From CAWFLT01 sp963816795 (GTDB taxonomy: Bacteria; Acidobacteriota; Vicinamibacteria; Vicinamibacterales; SCN-69-37): a stretch of 64,000 nt of DNA. Position 1 is the stretch's first letter, and each line of letters opens with the position of its first letter. Below, one piece after another: positions 1 through 8,522 of this stretch. The DNA lies in NCBI GenBank assembly GCA_963816795.1, contig CAWFLT010000017.1:186001-250000 (forward strand). The letters run 5' to 3'. A program made the translations under genes and the position numbers. The notes under the pieces were generated by a model. That model was not told the origin of the DNA. It saw only the letters and a program-made list of their open reading frames with translations, and did no database searches.

Positions 1-1
1 A

Positions 2-487
2 CCTCTGAGCGGCGACGGGGACTTCCCCGACTTCAAGAGGCAGATGGGCTCGGGCCGCTTTTCTTCGTTACGTTGGGACGAGCAGGGGAAGCCATCGCCA
101 GACTTCAATCCGATCCAAGAGCCCAAAGCCCGTTGGAAGGTGTATCGGGATATTGTCGTTCATCTCTTCGGGTCGGTGGACCGCGTCACGATGGCGAACT
201 TTATTCCGTGGGGCAGCAAGAACACCAAGGAGTTCCTCACGAAACTCGGTGCGGCCCACCCCGAGTTGTTGAAACGTGCCTTGGGATTCGCAGACGACCT
301 CAACGTGGACATCATCAACGCCATCAGGCCAAAACTGCCGTTCCGGTTCTTCGTGGCGACGTATCGAAGGGGCGCGATGGCGGTGCCTATTGTCTACGTC
401 CGCCATCCGGCGTCTCTTCGCATCAGCCGTGACGCCGCACGTCGCCTGGTGGACAGGGTGCCGAAGATGCTTGCGGGGTTCTGCTAG
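2..487 (+). CDS. Hypothetical protein, 5' partial
   Basis: The frame is open from the window edge to a TAG at 485-487, so the gene probably begins upstream; the first in-window ATG is at 44. The visible part is about 161 residues, mixed in composition, with no signal peptide or membrane segment. Segments such as MANFIPWGSKN and VYVRHPASLRI faintly recall the uracil-DNA glycosylase superfamily (Asn/Pro loop, later His-Pro loop), but I cannot assign it. It lies on the far side of a duplicated tRNA-Ser 3' end and the DNA after it (490-660) is less GC-rich than the rest of the window, so it could belong to an integrated element. That last point is inference. Confidence 0.5.
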   Translation, partial: PLSGDGDFPDFKRQMGSGRFSSLRWDEQGKPSPDFNPIQEPKARWKVYRDIVVHLFGSVDRVTMANFIPWGSKNTKEFLTKLGAAHPELLKRALGFADDLNVDIINAIRPKLPFRFFVATYRRGAMAVPIVYVRHPASLRISRDAARRLVDRVPKMLAGFC

Positions 488-671
488 AGAACCGGAGAGT
501 GGGGGCCAACTTGCGGCATTCGATTGCAGGATCGTGACACCTGACAAATGAGCAAGTTCGCAGTTTCACTACCCTGCCGCTGTGGGCGAGACAGAATGTG
601 GGAATAAAGGTGGGATCGCGCCTTGATTCAGTCTGTTAAGTCGTTTATTTACATGGTTTTAGTGACATGTT

Positions 672-692
672 TGGCGGAGGGAGAGGGATTCG
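672..692. repeat. Partial duplicate of tRNA-Ser 3' end (att-like)
   Basis: These 21 bases are identical to 767-787, which are the CCA end, acceptor strand and part of the T arm of the neighbouring tRNA-Ser. The copy stops abruptly and the rest of a tRNA is not recognisable between 693 and 766. Duplication of a tRNA 3' end is the usual trace of tyrosine-recombinase integration at tRNA genes. Here only 95 bp separate the copies, so if it is an att scar the cargo between them is gone or lies further left. Confidence 0.55.
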
Positions 693-766
693 GGCCCGAG
701 AGCGGCGCGAGCCGCGGAGGGCCCCGGAAGACCTCTCGCTCCGCGCTTTCGAGCGAAGCGAGAAAG

Positions 767-856
767 TGGCGGAGGGAGAGGGATTCGAACCCCCGGTACG
801 GTTTCCCGTACAGCGGTTTTCAAGACCGCCTGTTTCAACCACTCACACATCCCTCC
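767..856 (-). tRNA. tRNA-Ser (anticodon UGA)
   Basis: Read on the minus strand, positions 856 to 767 fold as a class II tRNA: acceptor GGAGGGA pairs with TCCCTCC, the discriminator is G, and CCA is encoded. The anticodon loop CTTGAAA gives UGA. A long variable arm (TACGGG...CCGTA) is typical of serine tRNAs, and the T loop is TTCGAAT. It sits directly downstream of serS on the same strand, separated only by a word-repeat hairpin. Confidence 0.96.
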
Positions 857-862
857 GCACTA

Positions 863-955
863 GGCAATGAGGCAATGGGGCAATGGGGCAATGCGTGAAT
901 GAGGCAATGAACCCTTGTCATTGCCCCATTGCCTCATTGCCCCATTGCCGCATTG
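863..955. repeat. Palindromic word array (GGCAATGG words)
   Basis: The left part (863-909) is a run of near-copies of GGCAATGG/GGCAATGA, and the right part (about 916-955) is the same words in reverse complement. The whole can fold into one long imperfect hairpin. It fills the gap between the serS stop and tRNA-Ser, so it may end serS transcripts or separate the two RNAs. The same word is used again at 56152-56275. Confidence 0.75.
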
Positions 956-956
956 C

Positions 957-2240
957 TTAAGCTTTCAACAATTCAAGGCCTCCCATGTACGGTCGCAGCG
1001 CCGGCGGAATCACCACTGATCCGTCCTGTTGCTGAAAGTTCTCCAGGATCGCGATCAACGTTCGCCCGACGGCGAGGCCTGAGCCGTTGAGCGTGTGCGC
1101 GAGCTGCACTTTGCCGGTCCCGTCCGGGCGGAAGCGAATCTGCGCGCGGCGCGCCTGGAACGCTTCGCAGTTGCTGCACGAGGAGATCTCGCGATACGTC
1201 GCCTGGCCCGGCAGCCACACTTCGATGTCGTACGTCTTGGCCGAGGCGAAGCCCATGTCGCCCGTGCAGAGGAGCACGCGGCGATACGGGAGCCCGAGCT
1301 GCTCGAGCACCGTTTCGGCGTCGCGGGTCAGCCGCTCGAGCTCGTCGTGCGATTGCTCCGGCGTCGTGAACTTGACGAGCTCCACCTTGTCGAACTGATG
1401 CTGCCGGATCAGCCCGCGGACGTCGGCGCCGTAGGAGCCCGCTTCGCTGCGGAAGCACGGCGTGTACGCCGTGTACTTCAGCGGCAACTGCCGGCCGTCG
1501 AGGATTTCCTCTCGATGGAGGTTCGTCAGGGGCACTTCGGCCGTCGGAATCAGAAAGAGATCCCAGTCTCCGGCGATCTTGAAGAGATCCTGCTCGAACT
1601 TCGGCAGATTGCCGGTGCCCGTCAAGGCGTTCGTGTTGACGAGAAACGGCGGCTCCACTTCGCGGTACCCGTGATCGCGCGTGTGGAGATCGAGCATGAA
1701 ATTGATCAGCGCCCGCGCCAGCCGCGCGCCGCCGCCCATCAGGACCGAAAAACGCGCGCCCGACATGCGTGTGGCCCGTTCGAAATCGAGAATGCCGAGC
1801 GACTGGCCGATCTCCCAATGCGACTTCGGCGTGAAGTCGAACGTGGGCGGCGCGCCCCACTTCCGGACTTCGAGATTGTCGGACGCCGACTTCCCCACCG
1901 GCACGGTCGAATGCGGCAGGTTCGGCAACGTCAGGAGCCGCGCGTCGCGACGCCGGTCGACCTCGGCGAGCTCTGCCTCGAGCTCCTTGATCCTGCCGCC
2001 GCGCGCCTTGTTCTCGGCAAAGACCGCCGACGGGTCCTGCCCAGCCTTCTTGGCGCGCGCCACCGCTTCACCGGCCGCGTTCTGATCCCGCTTCAGATTC
2101 TCAACGGCAGGAATCAACCGCCGACGCTCCGCCTCGAGGGCCGCCAACTCGGTGAGGTCGATCGACGGATCTATCCCCCGTGCGCGCAGCCGCGCCTCGA
2201 CTTCCGGAAGGTGATCTCGCACGTACGCCGGATCGAGCAT
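957..2240 (-). CDS. serS: Seryl-tRNA synthetase
   Basis: 427 residues, normal length. It charges tRNA-Ser with serine (ATP-dependent, cytosolic class II synthetase). Residues 1-110 form the antiparallel coiled-coil arm, rich in charged residues (AVENLKRDQNAA), that grips the long variable arm of tRNA-Ser. Class II motif 2 is visible as FRSEAGSYGADVRGLIRQHQ, and motif 3 as NGSGLAVGRTLIAILEN. Start is ATG at 2238-2240. A tRNA-Ser gene follows on the same strand after about 100 bp. galU is divergent; the stop codon abuts the palindromic word array. Confidence 0.97.
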   Translation of the reverse strand: MLDPAYVRDHLPEVEARLRARGIDPSIDLTELAALEAERRRLIPAVENLKRDQNAAGEAVARAKKAGQDPSAVFAENKARGGRIKELEAELAEVDRRRDARLLTLPNLPHSTVPVGKSASDNLEVRKWGAPPTFDFTPKSHWEIGQSLGILDFERATRMSGARFSVLMGGGARLARALINFMLDLHTRDHGYREVEPPFLVNTNALTGTGNLPKFEQDLFKIAGDWDLFLIPTAEVPLTNLHREEILDGRQLPLKYTAYTPCFRSEAGSYGADVRGLIRQHQFDKVELVKFTTPEQSHDELERLTRDAETVLEQLGLPYRRVLLCTGDMGFASAKTYDIEVWLPGQATYREISSCSNCEAFQARRAQIRFRPDGTGKVQLAHTLNGSGLAVGRTLIAILENFQQQDGSVVIPPALRPYMGGLELLKA

Positions 2241-2245
2241 CTAGT

Positions 2246-2316
2246 AATGCTAACCGAAAGGCAGAAGGCGGAAGGCTGGGGAAAGGCAAAGGGCAAGGCA
2301 GAAGGCAAAAGAAACG
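2246..2316. repeat. One-armed word repeat (AAGGCAGAAGGC words)
   Basis: Between divergent serS and galU lies a purine-rich run of variants of AAGGCAGAAGGC/AAGGCAAAGGGC. No reverse-complement arm is present nearby, unlike most other word arrays in this window. It occupies most of the space where promoters for both genes would be expected. Confidence 0.5.
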
Positions 2317-2333
2317 GAGTACGATCCTCGGCG

Positions 2334-3201
2334 ATGAAGATCACGCGTCCGTAAGGCCATCTTCCCGGCGGCGGGGCTGGGCACCCGCTTCCTGCCCGCG
2401 ACCAAGGCGCAGCCGAAGGAAATGCTGCCGCTCGTCGACAAGCCGATCATTCAGTACGGCGTCGAGGAAGCCGTCGGGTCGGGCGTCGATCACATCATCC
2501 TGGTGACCGGCCGCGGCAAGAATGCGATCGAAGATCACTTCGACGTGTCCATCGAGCTCGAGACCTTCCTCGAATCGCGCGGCAAGAAGGACCAACTCGA
2601 CGAGATCCGGAAGATCTCGAGTCTGATCAGTGTCGCGTACGTGCGCCAGGGCGAACCGCTCGGCCTGGGCCACGCCGTGCTGGTCACCCGCGATCTCGTC
2701 GGCGACGAGCCCTTCGCCGTGATTCTCGCCGACGATGTGATCGACGCCGATCCGCCGGCGCTGGCGCAGATGATTCGCGTCTACGAGGAAGTGCAGGGGC
2801 CCGTGATCCTCGTCGAGCGAGTGCCGCCGGACCAGGTCTCGAGCTACGGAGTGATTGCCGCCGAGCCCATCCGTCCGGGCGTGTACCGCATCACCGACCT
2901 GGTCGAGAAGCCGCCGCGCGATCAGGCGCCGTCCGATCTCGCGATCATCGGCCGCTACATCCTGACGCCCGACATCTTCGAGATGCTCGAGGAAACCGCC
3001 AAGGATCGGGTCGGCGAAATTCAGTTGACCAACGGGTTGAAGCGGCTGCTCGCGAAGCGTCCGCTGTATGCGTGCGAAGTGACCGGCACTCGCCACGACA
3101 CCGGCAACAAGCTCGGCTTCCTGAAGGCCGTCGTGTATTTCGCGTTGCGGCGGCCCGATCTGGCCGGGCCGTTCCGGGAGTATCTACACAGCGTTCGATG
3201 A
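2334..3201 (+). CDS. galU: UTP-glucose-1-phosphate uridylyltransferase (5' frameshift)
   Basis: Makes UDP-glucose from UTP and glucose-1-phosphate for envelope sugars. About 289 residues. ATG 2334 starts MKIT, but after about five codons the frame must shift by one base (near 2344-2352) to enter the conserved nucleotide-binding stretch AIFPAAGLGTRFLPATK and then KEMLPLVDKPIIQYG. Without the shift a TAA follows at 2352. The first ATG fully in the main frame (2422) would delete the GxGTRF loop, so it is unlikely to be the true start. I take this as a single-base insertion in the sequence. The rest (VEKP, GHAVLVTRD, ADDVIDAD) is intact and of normal length. Convergent with fmdB. Confidence 0.88.
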
Positions 3202-3204
3202 CAA

Positions 3205-3229
3205 CCGCGCGCCGCAACCCGGCGCGCGG
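3205..3229. terminator. Hairpin between convergent galU and fmdB
   Basis: A perfect 10-bp inverted repeat, CCGCGCGCCG and CGGCGCGCGG, with a 5-nt loop, begins three bases after the galU stop. There is no T tract, so it is a stable hairpin with a probable rather than proven terminator role. Confidence 0.55.
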
Positions 3230-3334
3230 CTCGAGCGCGGTGCGGCGCGCGCTCAGCTCTTCGTGTCGGTCTTGGCCGGGGCTGAGGAACTCGTCTCGGC
3301 CGGCTTGGAGGGACTCGCCGATTCGCCGGCCGAG

Positions 3335-3634
3335 CTACTGTCGCCCTTGGACGACTTGCTGTCGTCCTTCGCGCTCTTGTTCTCGCCCTTTGTGTCTTTC
3401 GCGTCCTTCGCGTCCTTCGTCGTCAGACGCCGCCGTGCCATCAGTGCCGCTCTTCCGGGCGTAATCAGTGATGTAGAAGCCTGACCCCTTGAACTGAATC
3501 GCCGGCGACGATATGAGCTTCCGGAGTTGGCCGGAGCACGTGGGACACGTCTGCAGGAGCGGATCCGAGAACCTGGGCTGGATCCGCTCGATCCTGGCGC
3601 CACACGATTCACACTCGTACTCGTAGAGCGGCAT
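3335..3634 (-). CDS. FmdB-family zinc-ribbon protein
   Basis: A small regulatory-type zinc ribbon: MPLYEYECESCG at the start and TCPTCSG give two CxxC pairs, followed by the family's SSPAIQFKGSGFYITDYARKS segment. The in-frame tail (after residue 70) becomes an odd Arg/Glu/Gly-rich run. The next reading frame, down to about 3253, gives a Lys/Ser/Asp/Ala-rich tail ending AKTDTKS, which is how these proteins usually end. A single-base indel near 3430 is therefore likely, and the true product may span 3253-3634. The DNA there contains a word repeat (CCTTCGCGT). Function of the family is poorly known. Divergent from rsmI with 32 bp between. Confidence 0.8.
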   Translation of the reverse strand: MPLYEYECESCGARIERIQPRFSDPLLQTCPTCSGQLRKLISSPAIQFKGSGFYITDYARKSGTDGTAASDDEGREGRERHKGREQEREGRQQVVQGRQ

Positions 3635-3666
3635 ATTTCGTCACCTGACCAGCAGATAATTATACG

Positions 3667-4524
3667 GTGCCCGGGGCCCTCTTCGTCGTCGCCACCCCAA
3701 TCGGCAACCTCGAAGACTTCACCTTCCGGGGGTTGCGAACGCTCCGGGAGGTGGACCTCATCGCCGCCGAGGACACGCGGCGCACGTCGAAGCTCCTCGC
3801 CCACTACGACGTCCGCAAGCCGCTCGTCAGCCTGAGAGAGCACAACGAGGTGCGTGAAACGCCGCGATTGATTGCTCGGCTTCAGGCCGGAGCGTCAATC
3901 GCGTTGGTGTCCGACGCAGGCACGCCCGGAATCTCCGACCCGGGGGCCCGGCTCGTTCGAGCGGTCAGGGGCGCCGGCCTTCGAGTGGTGCCCATTCCCG
4001 GCCCCAGCGCCATCACGGCGGCGCTTTCGGCGTCCGGAATCGAGGCCTCTTCGTTCGCATTTCTGGGGTTTCCTCCGCCAACAGGTCTCGCGAGAGACCG
4101 GTGGTTCGACGCGTTGGCTGCTGAGCGCCGCCTGTCGGTCTTCTTTGAAGCCCCCCACCGAATTCTCCGGACCTTGGAATATTGCCAGACATATTTGGTC
4201 GAACGACAAATAATAGTCTGGCGAGAACTATCTAAGATAAACGAAGAATCTGTTGAACAACCTAAACAGCTCGCTAAGTCCGTCGGTGAGTTCACGGTCG
4301 TCGTGGCCCCGTCCATTGATCCAGGTAAGTCGGCTCAGTCCGAGCTCGTCAACGCCGAACAACTCGCCGCCTTAGTTGGTTGTTTGACCGATCATGTTGG
4401 CGTCGATGGCGAGACCGCCATGAGTATGGGCGCGCGCGCATTCCTGCTAACCACGAGGAAGGCGGCCAGCATGTTGAAAAGACGGGCATATTCTGTCAAA
4501 AGACAGAGCGACTCTGAGCCTTGA
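3667..4524 (+). CDS. rsmI: 16S rRNA C1402 2'-O-ribose methyltransferase
   Basis: 285 residues, normal length, GTG start at 3667. The SAM-dependent methylase of the tetrapyrrole-methylase fold methylates the ribose of C1402 in the decoding centre. Family signatures are present: LFVVATPIGNLEDFTFR at the N-terminus, EDTRRT, SDAGTPGISDPG, PIPGPSAI and FFEAPHRI. The C-terminal third (about 4170-4480) uses noticeably more A/T-ending codons than the first two thirds, although the protein motifs continue, for example RELSKINEE and GEFTVVV. Upstream fmdB is divergent; the TPR gene follows. Confidence 0.95.
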   Translation: MPGALFVVATPIGNLEDFTFRGLRTLREVDLIAAEDTRRTSKLLAHYDVRKPLVSLREHNEVRETPRLIARLQAGASIALVSDAGTPGISDPGARLVRAVRGAGLRVVPIPGPSAITAALSASGIEASSFAFLGFPPPTGLARDRWFDALAAERRLSVFFEAPHRILRTLEYCQTYLVERQIIVWRELSKINEESVEQPKQLAKSVGEFTVVVAPSIDPGKSAQSELVNAEQLAALVGCLTDHVGVDGETAMSMGARAFLLTTRKAASMLKRRAYSVKRQSDSEP

Positions 4525-4583
4525 CCCGGATCCGTGGGTTTGCTAACTTGACGACGCTTTCCCAGGCTCATGGAGACGGTCCA

Positions 4584-5255
4584 ATGGCGCAGCGTCCGAA
4601 GCCGCGCGCGGGCAAGGTCGCATCTCGCAAGCCCAAGGCTCTACGGGTCCGCGGCGGCGCCGCAGCTCCCGCAGCGGCTCGTGTCACGACGTGGCCCTTG
4701 AACACGCCTCCACCCCCGGGACCGGCACCGGAAGCGGTGGTCGAGTTCGAACGCGCCATGGCCTCGTTGCAGCGGCATGCGTATTCCGAGGCCGCCGAGA
4801 GCTTCCGGCGCATCGCCGGCGCCTTTCCCGACGAGCGCGCGCTGCTCGATCGCGTGAGGGTCTATCTCGATCTCTGCGAACGCGAGCTGCGACGCCAGCC
4901 TCCGGCTCCGAAAACCGTGGAGGAACGGCTGACTGCCGCCACGGCCGCGCTCAACGATGGCGACGAAGCTCTGGCCGATGCGCTCGCCCGCAGCGTCGTC
5001 CGAGAGGACGCCGAGCAGGACCTGGCCTACTACCTTCTGGCGGCCGTCGCGGCGCGGAGGGGCTCCCCTGAGGAGGCGCTCACACACCTGGCCCGATCTG
5101 TGGCGCTCAGCCCGGAAGCCGGCGCCCAGGCGCGATTCGACGCCGACTTCGAGTCGCTTCGGGCGCACGACGATTTTCGGCGCCTGACCGATCCGTCTTC
5201 CACTTCAGGAGCTTCACGAGCGCGGCGGGCCCGCTCCAGTCGTCCCGAACGATAG
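4584..5255 (+). CDS. TPR-like helical repeat protein
   Basis: 223 residues from ATG 4584, which has a GGAGA eight bases upstream. A longer TTG-start version from 4521 would overlap rsmI. Residues 1-50 are basic and Ala/Pro-rich (RPKPRAGK, TPPPPGP), then two helical repeats follow: AYSEAAESFRRIAGAFPDERALL and a second around GSPEEALTHLARSVALSPEAG, with the spacing of tetratricopeptide repeats. There is no signal peptide. Such proteins are protein-protein adaptors; partner and process are not evident. It ends nine bases before glmU, so may be cotranscribed with it. Confidence 0.72.
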   Translation: MAQRPKPRAGKVASRKPKALRVRGGAAAPAAARVTTWPLNTPPPPGPAPEAVVEFERAMASLQRHAYSEAAESFRRIAGAFPDERALLDRVRVYLDLCERELRRQPPAPKTVEERLTAATAALNDGDEALADALARSVVREDAEQDLAYYLLAAVAARRGSPEEALTHLARSVALSPEAGAQARFDADFESLRAHDDFRRLTDPSSTSGASRARRARSSRPER

Positions 5256-5264
5256 AATTGGAGG

Positions 5265-6662
5265 ATGTCTCTCCACGTCGTGGTGCTCGCGGCAGGCAAG
5301 GGCACCCGGATGAAGTCTGTCCTTCCGAAGGTCCTGCACCCGCTGGCGGGCCGGCCGATTATCGAACACGTGCTGTGCACCGTCGATCGGCTCGAGGCCG
5401 AATCGGCCGTGCTCGTCGTTGGCCACGGCGGCGACGACGTTCGTGCCGCGCTCGCAGATCGGCGGCCGACGCTCCAGTTTGTCGTGCAGTCCCCGCAGCT
5501 CGGGACGGGTCACGCGCTGTTACAAACCGAGCCGGTCCTGGCCGGCAAGTCCGGCACGATGCTCCTCCTGTATGGCGACGTCCCGCTGCTCGAGACCGGC
5601 ACACTGCAACGTCTTCTCGAGCGGCACCGTGCGACCCGCGCGTCAGCGACCGTCCTCACCGCAGAGCTCGACGATCCCTATGGATATGGACGCATCGTTC
5701 GCGACGCCGATGGCCGGATCCGCCGGATTGTGGAAGAACGCGACGCGTCGGGCGCTGAGCGCGCCATTCGGGAGGTCAACAGCGGGATCTACGCGTTCGA
5801 TCTGGCGCCGCTGTTTCCAGCGCTGCACGGACTCGCGACCGACAACGCACAGGGCGAGTATTACCTGACTGATCTGGTCGGGACCTACCGCCGGCAGGGC
5901 CGCACGGTGGAGACGCTCTGCGTCGACTCGGCCACGGAGCTGCGCGGCGTCAACAGCCGCGTCGATCTCGCAGAGTTGACCAGCATCGTCCGCGCCCGCC
6001 GCAACCGCGACCTCATGCTGGACGGCGTGACGCTCGAAGATCCCGCCGCTACTTACGTGGACGTTGACGTCACGGTTGGGCCCGACACCGTGATCGGACC
6101 CGGTGTCATTCTGCAGGGCACGACGACGATCGGATCCGGCTGCCGGATCTTCGCCGGTGCGCGGCTGACCAACGCGACGATTGACGATGCCGTGACCGTG
6201 CTCGACCGCAGCGTGATCGTCGACTCGCGCGTCGGCCGCGGCGCCCAGATCGGCCCGTTCGCGCATCTCCGCCCAGGCACGCACGTCGAAGAGGGCGCGC
6301 GCGTCGGCAATTTCGTCGAGCTGAAGAAGACCCGGCTGGGGCGCGGCTCGAAGGCCAACCATCTGGCCTATCTCGGCGACGCGACGATCGGCGCCGACGT
6401 CAACGTTGGCGCCGGCACGATCACGTGCAATTACGATGGCGTGACCAAGCAACCGACAGTCATCGAGGATGGCGCCTTCATCGGCAGCGACTCGCAACTC
6501 GTCGCGCCGGTGACCATCGGCCGCGGCGCGTACGTCGCGGCCGGATCCTCGATCACGCACGATGTGCCTGCCGATGCCCTCGCGATCGCGCGCGCCCATC
6601 AACACAACAAACAAGATTGGGCCGCGAAGCGGCGCAAGGCCATCAAACCGGAGAATCATTAA
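5265..6662 (+). CDS. glmU: Bifunctional GlmU (GlcNAc-1-P uridylyltransferase / GlcN-1-P acetyltransferase)
   Basis: 465 residues. The N-terminal half is a nucleotidyltransferase (LAAGKGTRMKSVLPKVLHP is the UTP loop). The C-terminal half is a left-handed beta-helix of hexapeptide repeats (IGPGVILQG, VGAGTITCNYDG), with the acetyltransferase His in ANHLAYLGDATIG. It acetylates glucosamine-1-phosphate and couples the product to UTP, giving UDP-GlcNAc for peptidoglycan and lipid A. glmS follows after three bases, so the two dedicated steps flank the pathway in one operon. Confidence 0.98.
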   Translation: MSLHVVVLAAGKGTRMKSVLPKVLHPLAGRPIIEHVLCTVDRLEAESAVLVVGHGGDDVRAALADRRPTLQFVVQSPQLGTGHALLQTEPVLAGKSGTMLLLYGDVPLLETGTLQRLLERHRATRASATVLTAELDDPYGYGRIVRDADGRIRRIVEERDASGAERAIREVNSGIYAFDLAPLFPALHGLATDNAQGEYYLTDLVGTYRRQGRTVETLCVDSATELRGVNSRVDLAELTSIVRARRNRDLMLDGVTLEDPAATYVDVDVTVGPDTVIGPGVILQGTTTIGSGCRIFAGARLTNATIDDAVTVLDRSVIVDSRVGRGAQIGPFAHLRPGTHVEEGARVGNFVELKKTRLGRGSKANHLAYLGDATIGADVNVGAGTITCNYDGVTKQPTVIEDGAFIGSDSQLVAPVTIGRGAYVAAGSSITHDVPADALAIARAHQHNKQDWAAKRRKAIKPENH

Positions 6663-6665
6663 CTC

Positions 6666-8519
6666 ATGTGCGGAATCGTCGGGTACGTCGGCTCGAAGCC
6701 GCTCGTCCCTTTTCTGATGGACGGCCTGCGTCGTCTCGAATACCGCGGCTACGACTCCGCGGGTATTGCGGTCGTGCGCAACGGGCACCTGGAGATCCGC
6801 CGGAGCGCCGGCAAGCTCTCGAACCTCGACGATGTGCTCCTCAAACAGCCGCTCGAGGGCGACTACGGCATTGGACACACCCGGTGGGCGACACACGGCC
6901 GCCCGACCGAGGAGAATGCCCATCCTCACCGTGACTGTCACGGCCGGATCGTCGTCGTCCACAACGGGATTATCGAGAACTACCTCGAGCTGAAGCGGGA
7001 GCTCACGGCCACGGGTCACCGGTTCGTCACCGAAACGGACACCGAGATCGTCGCGCACCTCGTCGAGCGCGAGATGCGCGACGACGGCCTCGTCGCCGCG
7101 GTGCGCCGGTCGCTGACCCATCTGCGCGGGCTCTTCGCGCTCGTCCTCATCTCCGCGGACGATCCGGAGACGATCGTCGCGGTGCGAAACGGACCGCCGG
7201 TCGTCGTCGGCCTCGGCCGCGACGAGTTCTTCGTCGCGTCGGATATCCCGGCGATTCTCAGTCACACCCGGGACGTCGTGTTTCTCGATGACCGCGAGAT
7301 CGCGATCGTCACGCGCGCGGGCGTGCAGTTCACCGATTTCTCCGGCGCCGCGATCGAGAAGACGCCTCAGCACATCACCTGGGATCCGGTGATGGCCGAG
7401 AAGGCGGGCTATCCGCATTTCATGCTCAAAGAGATCTACGAGCAGCCGTGGGCGGTGCGTGAGACGGTGCTCGGCCGGACGTCACTCGAGTCAGGCCAGG
7501 TCTTCCTGCAGGAAATGCAGATTCCGGAGGCCACGCTCGCCGGGATCGAGCGCGTGGCCATCGTCGCGTGCGGGACCTCGTGGCATGCGGGACTCGTGGG
7601 CAAATTCCTGATCGAGGAACTGGCCCGGATTCCCGTCGAGGTCGACTACGGATCCGAGTTTCGCTACCGCCGCCCTCATCCGCTCGTGGATCGACGCACG
7701 CTGACGGTGGCGATCACGCAATCCGGCGAGACAGCCGACACCCTCGGCGCCATGCGGGAAGCGAAGCGGCTCGGCACGCCGAGCATCGCGATTTGCAACG
7801 TTGTCGGCAGCATGGCGACGCGCGAGGCCGACGGGACGGTCTATACGCATGCTGGACCCGAAATCGGCGTCGCGTCGACGAAGGCCTTTACCTCACAACT
7901 CGTGGCCCTGGTCCTGCTCGCGATCTCACTTGGGCAGATCCGCAAGACCTTGTCGCCAGAAGCTTCGCTGCCCCTGCTGACCCAGCTCGAGCAACTGCCG
8001 TTGCGCATTGAAGAAGCGCTTCACCTCGATCCGGCAATCGAAGCGCTCTCTCGCACGGTGTATCAACACCGCGACTTCCTCTACCTCGGCCGCGGCATCA
8101 GTTACCCCATCGCGCTCGAGGGCGCACTGAAGCTGAAGGAAATCTCCTACATCCACGCGGAAGGGTATCCAGCGGGCGAAATGAAACACGGCCCAATCGC
8201 GCTGATTGACGAGGACCTGCCGGTCGTCGCGGTGGCCGCCGACGACGGCGTGTTCGAGAAGTCGCTGGGCAACATCCAGGAAGCCAAGGCGCGCGGAGGC
8301 CGGGTCATTGTCGTCACGAGCGCGTCAAAGGTTGCCGCCCTCGACGGGATTCTGGACCCGGCGCGTGACGTCGTGCTCGCCGTCCCCGATACGCATCCGC
8401 TGCTGATGCCCGTGCTCCTCGCGGTGCCGCTGCAGTTGCTGGCGTATCACGTCGCGATCCTGCGCGGCTGCGACGTCGATCAGCCGAGGAATCTCGCCAA
8501 GAGCGTCACGGTGGAATAG
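6666..8519 (+). CDS. glmS: Glutamine-fructose-6-phosphate aminotransferase
   Basis: 617 residues, full length. It makes glucosamine-6-phosphate from fructose-6-phosphate and glutamine. The N-terminal glutaminase begins MCGIVGYVGS, so the catalytic Cys is residue 1 after Met removal; RRLEYRGYDSAG and GIGHTRWATHG are conserved. Two SIS sugar-isomerase domains follow (ACGTSWHAG, TQSGETADT, EIGVASTKAFTSQ), and the C-terminus DQPRNLAKSVTVE is the usual closing loop. It lies only three bases after glmU, so there is no room for a glmS ribozyme. Convergent with leuB, with a three-base gap. Confidence 0.98.
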   Translation: MCGIVGYVGSKPLVPFLMDGLRRLEYRGYDSAGIAVVRNGHLEIRRSAGKLSNLDDVLLKQPLEGDYGIGHTRWATHGRPTEENAHPHRDCHGRIVVVHNGIIENYLELKRELTATGHRFVTETDTEIVAHLVEREMRDDGLVAAVRRSLTHLRGLFALVLISADDPETIVAVRNGPPVVVGLGRDEFFVASDIPAILSHTRDVVFLDDREIAIVTRAGVQFTDFSGAAIEKTPQHITWDPVMAEKAGYPHFMLKEIYEQPWAVRETVLGRTSLESGQVFLQEMQIPEATLAGIERVAIVACGTSWHAGLVGKFLIEELARIPVEVDYGSEFRYRRPHPLVDRRTLTVAITQSGETADTLGAMREAKRLGTPSIAICNVVGSMATREADGTVYTHAGPEIGVASTKAFTSQLVALVLLAISLGQIRKTLSPEASLPLLTQLEQLPLRIEEALHLDPAIEALSRTVYQHRDFLYLGRGISYPIALEGALKLKEISYIHAEGYPAGEMKHGPIALIDEDLPVVAVAADDGVFEKSLGNIQEAKARGGRVIVVTSASKVAALDGILDPARDVVLAVPDTHPLLMPVLLAVPLQLLAYHVAILRGCDVDQPRNLAKSVTVE

Positions 8520-8522
8520 CCG

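Noticed and set aside
693..766. A second, degenerate tRNA-Ser
   Set aside because: Only the 3' 21 bases match; the remaining DNA does not fold into D and anticodon arms.
6600..6666. glmS ribozyme/riboswitch
   Set aside because: Only three bases separate glmU and glmS and no ribozyme core is visible.
5643..7418. A 591-codon minus-strand open frame opposite glmU-glmS
   Set aside because: It spans two intact conserved genes and shows shadow-like composition.
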